Under the pieces are notes generated by a model. It was not told the DNA's origin and did not search any database. It was given only the letters and a program-made list of their open reading frames with translations. From assembly GCA_000226015.1 (NCBI GenBank), contig JH152850.1, positions 110,190 to 174,189 on the forward strand: a DNA stretch of 64,000 bases, written 5' to 3'. Each line of letters opens with the position of its first letter. The first letter of the stretch is position 1. Source of the DNA: Mnemiopsis leidyi. Its lineage: Eukaryota > Ctenophora > Tentaculata > Lobata > Bolinopsidae. Positions 24,934 to 36,430 of the stretch are shown piece by piece. The translations under genes were made by a program, and so were the position numbers.

Positions 24934-25571
24934 TTCATAACTCCTCGTAGATTCATGTTATTTCTGAAACAGTCATCATTGTAAGACGTAAGTTATTTCA
25001 AAAGACCTAATACGGTGTTTATATGCTCATGCTTTCGGCTGATTTTCCATGCTACTAAACTATACACTTCACGACTTTCCGTCATTCATGCTTTTTTATG
25101 CTCATTAGAAAAGCTCATATCACTTACTTAGTGATATTGTTGATGCCCTTGTAGGCATCTCCCATAAAGTCAAGCCCATTGGTTTCCCCTTCATTTATAT
25201 CCTCTCGCTCATCGTCACTTTTCTGAAAATAAAGCATGTGAAAGAATCATTTCCTACTTTTCTTTAAAGAACCTTCTTGACCGTCAACACCATATGCAGC
25301 GCTTCTGTGAGTAGAGATTTAGTTTAAAGTAAGATATGTATGATTAACGAAAATTTGAATGCAGCGCTCGATTCTAGCGCTTATTTTCAAATAGAACCAA
25401 TCTAAACTACGGTTGTTAGGTAATTGCCCGAGTATCTATATTCTTGAATTCAACTAAAGAGTATCTTGATATGGTAGTGTCATATTGACAAAATTCTATG
25501 TTTAAAATCTTGACCTTCTGCCTACTTAGTTTCTTGCGATTAAGTTTACGCCAGAAACTGAACCTTGCCAT
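24934..25571 (-). CDS. Candidate alternative 5' exons of MCTP
   Basis: Three minus-strand blocks fit together in phase. Block 25515-25571 starts with ATG (MARFSFWRKLNRKKLSRQK) and has a weak donor. Block 25128-25222 has clean borders and reads KSDDEREDINEGETNGLDFM then GDAYKGINNITK. Block 24934-24963 (30 bp, clean borders) reads NNMNLRGVMK. The last ends in phase 2, the same phase as MCTP exon 1, so it could splice to the MCTP exon at 21933-22064 and replace the PTQED-rich N-terminus. The acidic exon resembles MCTP exon 1 only in general character. These could instead belong to a separate unrecognised gene. The first block is the weakest part. Confidence 0.4.
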
Positions 25572-26329
25572 AAAAGTGAAACACTGAAACAAAAATAGGC
25601 AAACTGCAAAAAAACCGCGAGAGATCAGAACTCCTTGATCAATCAAGTACGCCTGGTCTGAAACTGATGGGAAGCGCCAAAAGTGTCTGATGAGAGTGAT
25701 TAGATTTAATGAATTAATGACGGTAGATCAGCTGATTTGATCGATCAGATCGGGAAATGATGTTCCATAAACACACGTCATCGGATGGCAAGTAATTACC
25801 TTTCGTATCTTTCTCAACAATATTGCATAGCAATTGCACATTTATCAGATGATTTGCTGATCACATTTCCTTCAACTGAATTCCCACTGAACCGATGCCA
25901 ATCAACAAAGTTCAACGTAAAATTGTAACGAAACTTGTAATCTACTGACGAAGAATCACAAAAGATGATAAGAAAATAACAAATACTGCAGACTATCAAA
26001 TAAAAACACACTTTTAACCGTACTTAGCTTTCATTGACTGCTCTGCATATCCAATGTGTTGGATTTATGAAATAATATTAGTTTTGGCTCAAAGTATATG
26101 ATTATATCATATTGATATATTGTTATCAATATTTTGTTCTCTATTACCATGAGTATCACCACATGTTGGCATGTTGCATTTTATTTCAAGTCAACGACTG
26201 ATGATCGTTGTAATTTTAAGAGTTTCGAGTGAACATATGTAAGTTGTAACACATTATTGCAAGATGGGAACTGTAAGTCTCCATCAGTTTCTAAAACAGC
26301 ATGGTTCCCGATGTTTAAATATGTTTATC

Positions 26330-26460
26330 ACCATGGTTACCAGCGGTTACCAGTGTGTATCTCTGATTACCGGTGGTTACCGGTGGTTACCAATGGTTAC
26401 CGGTGGTTATTAGTGGTTACCGGTGTGTATCACGGGTTACCATTAGTTACAGGTGGTTAA
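26330..26460. repeat. ggttaccggt-type minisatellite
   Basis: Imperfect 10-11 bp units of the form ggttaccagt, ggttaccggt, ggttaccaat are repeated about twelve times, with tgtgtatc interruptions. Confidence 0.85.
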
Positions 26461-28205
26461 CAACCCTAACCAATCCTAACAATCCTAACAACGCAGAAGC
26501 TTCTCTTCGTCCACATACCATCGAAGTTCTGAAGAAATACATGAGCAGCTTCCGCAGCTTAGAACACAGAAGCACACAAAAAACACAAAGTTATCAGTGA
26601 ATGCTGAGGTTAACGCTGTTTATAGCAAATTCGGCAAGTTTAGACAACCGTGCTTTATCTCATTCATGATAAAAACAACAGCGACTCTATCAAGTATGTT
26701 ACAAAGCATAGCAGACAAGAACAAGTTTGTGTCACTTATAAAACCACAACACCTGTATATATGGGTTCAGGCACTTTCTATTTGATTATTCTATAAATGG
26801 GGACCCAGATTATATATGATCAATACATATAACGCTTGATCTATTATAGACCATATTGAGATATTTTGTCCCGGATCAGTGTACCTGCTTGTGTTTGAGT
26901 TCAATTAGAGTGGTTATAAAGTAGAATTAAGCAGTAGATCTAATCACTGATATCAAATACACTTATAGTACTGTATACACCTATAATATACTATATAATA
27001 ACCATATCTAACATTTCAGAAAGTAGAAAGTGGTGCAAGGTGTTAAACGTGACGGCTGCTGGTATCATGTTTATAGAGTTTAAAACACTTGAGAAAGTAC
27101 AAAAGTTCAAAACAACAAAATGCGTTAGTAAACGTTAACCCAGGTCCCTCTTGAATAAGTGCTTTGAAGTGTTATAGCAGCTTTTCAAGTCGGTTTTATA
27201 ACAAGATTTCTGTCCCAATTGGCAGATTACATACTTATATTCAGTGATTTATACGCGTTCAGTTGCAAAATCCAAAAATAATTATATCTAATTTCCTGCC
27301 AAAAGATGATGAAGTGACTCACTGTAAAAACTGCGCATCTTATTTGGTCCCAACAGTCCGCTTCGGGCGAGGAGTCTCCCATCGGATATATACAAGAGTA
27401 AGATTGAAACAGAGATTCAGTATTTACACACGTATGCTACTGGATTATTCAAGTGTGTATTACGATTGAAATTAAGATCAAACTCAGGAACCGGAAGGAA
27501 ATACTATATATATTCGGATAAAGTGTAGATAAACGCTATCAATTGTCTTGAAACATCGCGGCGACGGATTTTTGTGTTAAGTGTAAGCAAAGCAAAAATA
27601 AACACATATGCACTTACTTAGCAATTTTTAGGGATATATGAAATTTCAACTATTATAGGTTGAACTTGAAGGGATCAAGTAGCAAAGTCTGGTAATATCT
27701 AATTGTTACTTACTGCAGATGTACTGCATTCAGTCATGAATCACATTTATAGAAATGTCTAAGAAGATTAATGGTGTTTAATCTTGATGAATCTCATATA
27801 AAGATGCTTGTTTATAGTACCAATCCTCCACCTGAAGCCACCAAATATCTTTAGAATCTATCACAATCTTAAATCTTTGATTTCAGATGATATTTTTGGC
27901 CGCTTCGTTGCTCGTGCATATAAAGCATTTTGATTGACATCTATAATCGCACATCAATGATATTGCAATTGCAATAACCTTGCTATTGCTACTTCGAAGA
28001 AGCAGCGTGACTTTATAACGCGGAGAGTTTTAGCTTAGTGGTGGTGGTAAACCGTGCCTCCTCAGCAATATAAACCATCTATTGACAGGTATTTGACAGG
28101 GTTATGAACTTCTTACATGTGGCTGAGTAGACACCCGTTTCTTTAGTTGTTCTTCGCAGATCCAACTCCATTATCACATTCATCGTTGCACGGATCTCTT
28201 TTATA

Positions 28206-28352
28206 ATGTTGATGTTGGTACTTATGTCCTATAGGAGATTTTTGGATGTTGGTACTTACGTCCTATAGGTGATTTTTGGATGTTGGTATACTTATATCCT
28301 ATAGGTGATTTTTGGATGTTGGTATACTTATATCCTATAGATGATTTTTGGA
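28206..28352. repeat. Minisatellite of about 46 bp, three to four copies
   Basis: The unit contains gatgttggtacttacgtcct ataggtgatttttg. Copies alternate between ggtacttacg and ggtatacttata variants. Confidence 0.85.
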
Positions 28353-28692
28353 TTTCTTCATTAAGGGTCATCCTATGGCTATATAATAGTGCTCGGTGAT
28401 CGTTTAAGCCCAGTGACTGTTTTTCCAGCCTATTAAGTCCATTCTCAGTACAGCTTTGATTAGAAAATATTACAATGTCCTCGCACAGACTATATTGGAT
28501 TTAAAACTCACAGTTAACTTTCAGCAAGTGTGAAATTGAACATTTTCGTCACTTAACCACTAAAAGGCTATAGTATGTAGATTACCTGTTTAAGATTACC
28601 TGTTACAATTATAGAATAATACTAAGCTGAATGGCTCACATTCAATGCTCGTGACACAAATTAACTGTTATAATTCAGGACCCAGGCGAACT

Positions 28693-31600
28693 ATGAGCAA
28701 AAACCAAATTTACCCATCCACGAACAATGCGAAGGAGAAACTTCTGAAAGACTCGGATCAAGAAAACCATTCCAATAACATGCCAAACAACCAACAAAAT
28801 CTTCAAGTCACTCACCCAGATGCAGTCAAGCCGTCTCAAGTTGGTCATAGTGACATATAGTGTTGCACTTGCAGTTTTTTACTTCATCAAAGTATAACTC
28901 TTGCAGTTTTTTAAAGTATATAAACCTTTTAAATCAATTCTTACTTATAAGGAACATGAATCTTGCTGATTTTAAGCTGCAACAAACTCACAGCGTTCTC
29001 GTTTTTATCGATCAATAAATACTTTTATGATTCACCACATCCAATCACTTATCTATTGATAATACCATCGTGAAGGAATCGGCAGTATCCCAATCACATA
29101 TCTATTGATAAACCCATTGTGAAGGAATCGGCAGTATCCCCCAAAGACTGGGAGACAATCAGAACGTTGACGGCATTTAAAAGTATTCTGAAGGAGAAGA
29201 AACACACTCTACTGATTGTTATTTTCACTGCGGAGTGGTGTAGACCTTGTCACCAGGTAATTTAATTGATTAAGTAATAAATAATGAGAACATATTTGGC
29301 ATACCTATACTAACAAATACGTTCTCTTACAGGATAGATTACCCGAGGGGCACCATTTTCACATATTTTAGAGATTATATTTAAAATTGGTTCCATCAAT
29401 CCCTATCGTAATTGCAGTGTACCTTCCTTCCTTTCTATGCAATATAACCACTATATAAATTATCCTTTTACTACAAGCATTACCAGAAACGTTATAAAGA
29501 TGAAATTTAGTTTGCACTTTCCACCAAACTCATAAACTAATTTTCTTCCAGATGAACTTCGCTCTACCAAACGTGATACAGATGTTCCCGGAAGTCCTGT
29601 TCTACAAGGTGAGAGTTACTAGGTTACTAGGTCACTGGGTTACTAGGTTACTAGGTTACTAGGTTACTAGGTTACTAGGTTACTAGGTTACTATAGGTTA
29701 CTAGGTTACTATAAGGTTACTTATACCTAGCAGCTTTCAGTCACAGCACGGTAAGCGTATGTGATCGTCCTAAATTATGGCATTATGCTTACGTAGCACT
29801 TAATAGCCTTTTATCAGCGTATTTCCACTCTGTAACTTTTTCTGAGGCAAATAAATGTTTAAAAAAACTTCCATAATATCATGACACATGATAATTAGAC
29901 TTCAATATGAAACCAACTGATTTCCTTAGTTTCTTTTCTGGTCAGTCCTGAATATAACTTAAAATCGGAAAAACTTTGAGCTATCTATATAAAATCTCGA
30001 GTAATAATGCCCTCAGGCCCTCTATTCATCCCCGTGTTGAAGCCATTCGAGAATTAGACGTTTTAAGACAATTAAGAAGTGAATCGTTTAAGGTCAAATT
30101 GCACAACATTTATTGTAATTTATAACCATTCATTTATACATATTTTGTGTAAAAATAATTATACCACAAAGAAACAATCCATATTCTAAATGATTTCTGG
30201 ATATTCTGAATTCTCAAATCGGTATGCAAAATCGTGAAGGTCAGAAAAACATCAACCGATCGAGAAAATTGAAAGGAGCTTTTACCTCAATATAAGAATA
30301 AACACATACGTTCTACTTGTAAACAAATTGCCCTCGATCGAATAGTTTTATCGAGATCAAATATAAAAGAACACTACTGGTAACTACGTCGCTACAAATC
30401 TGATTGGCGTCGTGTGATGCATACCTTACCCTTCGAAGTACCCAAGTTATCCGTGGGCGGCAACTGGTTTTCTGATCTGTGATGCCGCTTGTATTTGATA
30501 CTCTCCCCTTGCCCAGTGTCAAAACAATTAACCACTTGTCCGAATTGTTGCTGATCGTCCGACTTCGATCGATAGAAAATCCCCCTCCGTTTGTAATTAC
30601 TCTCCACAAACGGAATCGCCCGCGGTTCCTGCAAGGAAGCGATCTTGGACAAACTCTCAATCCGTCCGAAGGACTTACCCTGATGGTGCTTGCCCAGATT
30701 AAGTGCAGTTTGGTCGCTATACTTACCTCCTTTTCTGGGACTTGTTGACTCCACCTTGTGGTCCCCGTGTGAGTGGTCGTGCCCCGAAATGGAGAATCCG
30801 ACAGTGGTTGAGCTGAGGTTGTTGGTAGAGAGACCCTCCTCGCTGTTTTGATACGGGAACGTGTAGAAGGTCCTAGTGCGTGTGTGGACACAACCCATGC
30901 ATTAACCGTGTGTTGTAAAGCTGGCGGTGACAAAGTTTTATCGGTATGATGGGTTGTGGAGTTGTTTCAGGATAGCGAGCATCTTGGCTTATGTCCACAG
31001 GATTTATGCTTGTTCATCGCTGTGGATGGTTCATGTGAAAACTTGTTAAACAATTTTTAAAAATCGTATTTTCATGGACAAAAATGGAAATGTTGAAGAT
31101 TGGCGCATGGAATGAAATAATTCCCAAATTGCTTAAATTGCTCCAATCTCGGTCTAAAATTTTCATCCTTATATGAGCAACAAAAAAATATTAAATGTAT
31201 CTACAGAAGACTTTATCTCTTATGAGCATCAGAAAAATATGAAACGTCTCTATACAGAAGACTTAACAAAGCATATCTTTAGATATTGAATTTGCAGATG
31301 GTTTTTTTATGAAGGTCAACTTTAGACACGCCATAAAATAAGACAATCGAAATCACAGCGTGACTTTTTGAAGCATGCAGCTGCTGCGTCAGTAAGCTGG
31401 AAGATATCAACGAACGACTATAATCATATTCCATAGTAAGCATTATCTTTGGCTGTGAGACACGCTTAACTCCAACAATCTGTAATCGTGACCACTATGA
31501 CGTCATCACGAAGATGATAAGGTCTTATGATTCTGCCGACAAAAACAAAAGATTCAGAGTTGTGCGGCAGGCTGTTACCGAACACGCAAGGCAATTAGTA

Positions 31601-34600
31601 ATATGTGTGATATAATGAAAGTGAAGCGAGACGCTTTATACTTCTGAGGGTGGTCAGAACAGCTCTTTTCTGTAGCCATGGAGAGCGAAAAGTGACTCCT
31701 TATATGGAATAATCAGTGCAGCCCATCCGCCAGCATACTTGGTATTGCGCAAACTCTTCTTTACGAGTCGACACTGTCAAATTAAGTAGAATTTGTTGAG
31801 TATTGCTTATTGCAGGTGTAAAGTTAAGATTAAACTATAGCTCACGCATATCCCAGTAATTACAAGTTTATCATTATGTTAATTTACTGAAATTCACTTA
31901 ATTAGCCCTTTTGCGTTTTACTTAATATTCATCCCGAGTGAGCATTATAAGCATTGCGATTGGCAGTTATGTAGTAGTATTTAAAAATCGTCTGATCACA
32001 AAACGTCGCCCTAGTATGAAGTGTCGTGTTGCTTTACTTCCAAATTTAGCCGGCGTTTTATGACTCCTAGTCCTACCTCAATTCATATTACTCTCTAATA
32101 CTCTAATAGTCAAAATCGTGAATATAGTACAGGAAGTAATTGTAGCTAAGTAATCATTGCTTTAATTTGTAGATAAATGAGACCAATGATCCATAAGATG
32201 CTTTGTAACTTCGCCGCCATATAGTCCATAATTGTACTATATACTATCTTCAGTCGTCTGTTCTTCTCTGCCTACTAGTTGATCTTGCATTGAACTTCAG
32301 TTGTCGGATTGTTTTCAGTTTAGTCTGGATTTTGTAAATAGAAACAACCTCTGAGATCTACCTATAATATTTCTAACTATATTTATGACACGTGTTTAAG
32401 TACACGTGCTAGTAACGATCAGTGCTTTCTAAATAACAGCTAGCACTGCACATGAAGATCATAGTTTATCGTTAATAACTGTTTAAGTGCAGCAAGATTT
32501 TAAAATGGGTGAAGCTGTTGAGCTGTAAGTTGATCAGAGGTGGCTAGTATCTTTGTGATCCGAAATGTTGACCGAAATGTTGACCGAGTGAACCAAAAGT
32601 GCTGCGTTATCGCTGAGCAGCAGGATCAGAAATCAACTTCCCGGTTTTATTTCTGACAGCAGTGGACTTCCGACTCTTCTTACCATACAGGGACCGTATC
32701 CTCTGCCAAACCTCTCTCTGCTGGCCATGTGCAGAAGCTGTTTCCAGATCAGCTGCAACTCTAAGAGCCCAGTTCTCGTCATCCTTCTTGCAGCTCTTCT
32801 TTACACGCTTATTCGCAAGCGAATACTCAGACCGATTAAATCCACTGTTTGGGCATCTCTGTTTAATCTTACTCCGTTCAGCAATAGTCTCCTGTGACAG
32901 ATGTTGTCGTTTCTTACGGTGTGGACGTTCTCCCAAAACCTTCATAGAGACCTCCTTAACACCTTCCCTAATCTGCCCCCATTCTACATCCAAATTCCCC
33001 TCAACCGGTAGACTGCTAAATTGATTTTGAAGAGCGATGCAGTACTCTTCCACCTTTGAGTGATCACAGAGATTCTCGATAGCCGGAGTTCTCCAACTCG
33101 ATGACTGTACCTTCCCATTTGCCATCATTTTGATTCTCATGGGGCTCTTAACCAAGTAATGATCAGAGCTTATGTCTGCACCTGATCTATATGATCGCAC
33201 ATCCAGAAGAGAGTGACTCCACTTCGTAGAGAATAGAGATACACACATGATCTATCTGATCAACAGTTCGGCCATCGGTAGACCTCCAGGTGCCTTTGTG
33301 GATACCCTTGTGTTGAGACAATGTTCCCAAACTGTCATCTGTACATGACACAAAAATCCAGCAGCCGTAAACCATTATCATTATAACGTCTCTTGGAGAA
33401 ATCCTACACCAATAACCCCTGACCAGGAAGAGTTGTCGCGACCAATCCTGGCGTTGAATTCACCGAGAAGAATCTAAGAATCTTCACGTCAAGAACAGGC
33501 AATACATCAAATGAACTACCTAGCTGCCGATAAAACTCCTCATTAACTCTATCACCCGCATCCTCTGTAGGGGCATAGGACAACGGAGAGATGGATGTGT
33601 CGACTATGTAACCTAGCTGCTAGAATACGTTCTGATATAGGGCTGTAGGATATAAGCGAGTTTTTAACAGCTTTTTATAACACCCTGTCTTCTAAACCCA
33701 TCAGAACGACCCGAATTGATTAACAGTGACCCATTTTCCAGCATTTCCTCACCCATGCCTGGTCTATGTGTTTCTGTGAGACCCAACACATCCAACTTGT
33801 TATACTTCGGAAAATGCCATTTTCTAAACCGCTAACACTCTAAACACCAATAACAATCGGTGTTTTTTGGTAACATTATTTATTCACAATTCCTTCATTC
33901 AGATCGATGTCGACGAGAACCTGGAAACTGCGAATACGTACAGTATAGCGTGTGTGCCGACAGTCCGGGTTTACTGCAACGAAAAGAAACTTCACGAAAA
34001 CTTCGGTTGGAATTCTGACAGACTAACACGTGCAATAAATGTAAGTTTTTTGATGGACTGAGATCACGTACGGTCAATGTAAGCAATTATAAAACTTTGA
34101 TTTTATTGATGATATACTTTCAAAGACTTTCGTAGCATTAGACTGACGTAAGTGCGCAACAATCGGTGTTTGCGTATGATATATTAAGACTTGATACATG
34201 AAGAACTACACAAGAAATCTCACAAAACCTTATGCCCCTTAACTATTGTGCCGATGACTAGTCGTGTCCCAATATCCAGGTGAGTAAAGACCTCTACAAG
34301 TCCCAACTTATGTCCCAATATTAAGGTGTGTAAAGACCTCTACAAGTCCCAACTTATGTCCCAATATTCAGGTGTGTAAAGATCTCTACAAGTCCCAACT
34401 GATGCCCCAATATTCAGGTGTGTAAAGATCTGTACAAGTCCCAACTTATGTCCCAATATTCAGGTGTGTAAAGACCTCTACAAGTCCCAACTGATGTCCC
34501 AATATTCAGGTGTGTAAAGACCTCTACAAGTCCCAGCTTATGCCCCAATATTCAGGTGTGTAAAGATCTGTACAAGTCCCAACTTATGTCCCAATATTCA

Positions 34601-36430
34601 GGTGTGTAAAGATCTGTACAAGTCCCAACTTATGTCCCAATATTCAGGTGTGTAAAGATCTCTACAAGTCCCAACTTATGCCCCAATATTCAGGTGTGTA
34701 AAGACCTCTACAAGTCCCAGCTGATGCCGGGCGGGACCGCGATGCCAGGACCTCACCCTCTCTCGGCCCTCTCCTCTCTGAGCAACGTGAACAACAGCAT
34801 GAACATCCTCAAGTGTAACACACTTATAGGTACGGCGAGTGATAACAACTGACTCGTTTCCTTGACAACTACTGACTCGTTTCTTTGGTAGGCGGACTAT
34901 ATAGCTAAAGGACTATATAGCTAACGGACTTTTCAGCTAAATTTAGCTAAATGGTCCTTTAGCTATAAGGTCCGATTCGCGGACTATTTAGCTAAATCTG
35001 ATCTCCTCTACTCTACTGTATAAGAGTAAATAAATATGGAGTAGGGAGACATGTGATCTGGGGCTTGCTGTTCTATTCACATCGTGTGTAAACCTCGATT
35101 CAGCCTTTTAGCTAAATAGTCCTTCAGCCTTGTATTGCAGTTACCGNNNNNNNNNNNNNNNCCAACACAGTGTGTACACACTCCCACCCCTTGCAAGAAG
35201 TAACTATCTCAGTGTTGGAGGTGTACAACTCGATCAAGAAGCGGTCTCGAGGAAACCGACATGACTACAAAGGATATTGTTCGCCAGACTTTCTTGGAGC
35301 TTTAGATTTTGAAGGGGTGGCGAACCTCAAATGCACCATCTCCTGACTATCGAAGATGGGTAGACAAGCATGACAGAAAGCTAACAAGACACCTTCACCC
35401 CTCACTTCTTCACGAGACATTGCCATCCCCCCTACCTACAATGACGAGAGAACCTGCTGCTATGGTACTCTTGTTATACCGGAAAGAGAAATACGTTGTT
35501 CACTATATTAATCTGCGAATTGAACATGATAGAATTCCAGATGAAATGTTTAGCTAAATGGTCCAGTAGCTAAATAGTCCGAAAAGGGGACGATTTAGCT
35601 AAAAATAAAACAAGTAACATTTTAGCTAAATGGTCCGATCCGAGGACTATTTAGCTAAAATATAATTTAGCTGAAAAGACCCGTTTAGCTAAATAGTCCT
35701 TTAGCTATAAAGTCCTGGAATCGTTTCTTTGGCTACCTTGACGGTTAGATGTTAAGTCAATAATGCTGTACTGGAAATAGCTGAGCAAATGTTTTCCACT
35801 TGAATTACCTATAAAACAATTGTGATGTAGATTAGTCGATTGGATGTTATATGCAATTTCATAGTCATGCTCGAAGGTGGTTGAGTCGTATTCAGAGATC
35901 AATATTCAAGAGAATCACTGAGTCATATTATGCAAGCTAGGCTTATTATAGTTATATTAGTAGTTCGAAAGGTAATGAAATGAACTCGCGATTCAGCGTG
36001 AGCAAGCAAAGTTTTTACTCTTGAAATGATATAAGACTAAGAGTAGATTGTATATGTCACAGTAGGTGCAAAACAATTGTGTATTGTATCCGTATAAGAC
36101 ATCGCATAATTCTTGATCGAGTATTAGATTAGAGCATGTTTATGAATAGAAAAGTATACTTTGAAAAAAGTTCAAATTCAATCGTGTTAAAAGTATATAA
36201 GTTTATTTCCATTTGTCTTCAGTAGCGGCCTAGTCGGTCGATCTGCAAGGATAAAAAAGGGCCCTGTTCGAATACATTTCTAAAAACAAAGATGTGTCAC
36301 TATCAGTAATTACAAACTTCCCTCAGGGCTAGAGGAGGAAGACAACAATATCCTGATCAACCCACCAGTGCCCCCCGTCAATCCTGTAAACCCTGCTACC
36401 GGTACTTCTGGAGTTCTTCCACGCTTCTAA
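28693..36430 (+). CDS. Thioredoxin-fold protein with N- and C-terminal extensions
   Basis: Six exons: 28693-28843, 29135-29256, 29552-29608, 33903-34040, 34694-34829 and 36327-36430. All are GT-AG and phase-consistent, giving about 235 residues; the exon 1 donor (G|GTCATA) is weak. Residues 1-50 are a polar, Asn/Gln-rich extension. The thioredoxin domain follows: DWETIRTLTAFKSILKEKKH, then TLLIVIFTAEWCRPCHQ with the redox pair CRPC (WCGPC in classical thioredoxin), MNFALPNVIQMFPEVLFYKI, DVDENLETANTYSIACVPTV with the conserved cis-Pro after Val, and EKKLHENFGWN. The C-terminal tail is Pro/Asn-rich (PPVPPVNPVNPATGTSGVLP). A cytosolic thiol-disulfide role is likely, since no signal peptide is seen. 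Intron 3 is about 4.3 kb and holds a LINE remnant and an opposite-strand ORF. Acceptors of exons 2 and 5 are duplicated as tandem repeats. Confidence 0.82.
29045..29140. repeat. Duplicated exon-2 acceptor
   Basis: A 46-bp direct duplication carries gtgaaggaatcggcagtatc in both copies (29071 and 29119 areas). The second copy is the acceptor used in the exon-2 model; splicing at the first would meet a TGA after seven codons. Confidence 0.75.
29612..29722. repeat. Short tandem repeat gttactag
   Basis: About ten to twelve copies of an 8-bp unit (ggttacta) start a few bases inside the intron after the exon-3 donor of the thioredoxin-fold gene. Confidence 0.85.
30392..30898 (-). CDS. Orphan ORF, 168 codons, nested in intron
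   Basis: An uninterrupted frame opens with MGCVHTRTRTFYTFPYQNSE and continues with a Ser/Lys/His-rich sequence (SGHDHSHGDHKVE; SYKRR- and HHRSENQ-like patches), ending ITRRQSDL. The MGC start would suit N-myristoylation plus palmitoylation. The stretch is clearly richer in GC than the surrounding intron. A longer frame (30313-30933) overlaps it on the same strand in another phase, but its composition (many Arg, Ser, Thr) looks less protein-like. No homologue is recognised. It may be a real nested gene, an exon, or a transposon-derived frame. Confidence 0.35.
   Translation of the reverse strand: MGCVHTRTRTFYTFPYQNSEEGLSTNNLSSTTVGFSISGHDHSHGDHKVESTSPRKGGKYSDQTALNLGKHHQGKSFGRIESLSKIASLQEPRAIPFVESNYKRRGIFYRSKSDDQQQFGQVVNCFDTGQGESIKYKRHHRSENQLPPTDNLGTSKGKVCITRRQSDL
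32607..33860 (-). mobile_element. Degenerate LINE endonuclease / reverse transcriptase start
   Basis: The minus strand of 32607-33248 encodes a frame with DVRSYRSGADISSDHYLVKS, the C-terminal catalytic signature of APE-type LINE endonucleases (SDH). A linker follows that matches the region between endonuclease and reverse transcriptase in craniofacial-development-protein-2-like LINE products (SQETIAERSKIKQR, WQRIRSLYGKKSRKS). Upstream to about 33860 the endonuclease continues but with several stops and frame changes, so the copy is dead. It sits antisense in intron 3 of the thioredoxin-fold gene. Confidence 0.7.
34262..34722 (+). repeat. 46-bp array of splice acceptor plus exon start, about ten copies
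   Basis: The unit tcccaatattcaggtgtgta aagacctctacaagtcccaacttatg is repeated about ten times. The final copy runs into exon 5 of the thioredoxin-fold gene, so each unit copies the acceptor (attcag|GTGTGT) and the first dozen codons (VCKDLYKSQLM). Units differ at a few positions (gacctc, gatctc, gatctg). Confidence 0.9.
34895..35720. mobile_element. TTAGCTAA-motif element with a FLYWCH-like fragment
   Basis: Both flanks (34900-35130 and 35550-35720) carry many copies of tttagctaaatagtcc and its reverse complement ggactatttagctaaa. Between them, after a 15-base gap, an open frame from about 35162 to 35343 reads CTHSHPLQEVTISVLEVYNS, then IKKRSRG. That pattern resembles the region next to FLYWCH zinc fingers in MULE-type transposon proteins. 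This suggests a non-autonomous or decayed DNA transposon with repeated subterminal motifs. The protein assignment is tentative. The element lies in intron 5 of the thioredoxin-fold gene. Confidence 0.45.

Larger units (their letters stand above)
25572..28692. other. Intergenic sequence with two minisatellites
   Basis: No gene recognised. It holds a (ggttaccggt)-like array at about 26330-26460 and a roughly 46-bp array at about 28206-28350. Open frames at 26257-26785 are generated mainly by the first array. The promoter and 5' UTR of the thioredoxin-fold gene should lie near the right end. Confidence 0.5.

Noticed and set aside
26257-26600. Tyr/Val/Thr-rich ORFs
   Set aside because: They are translations of the ggttaccggt minisatellite.
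30313-30933. 206-codon minus-strand ORF
   Set aside because: It overlaps the 168-codon frame in another phase and has a less protein-like composition. At most one is real, and the shorter one looks better.
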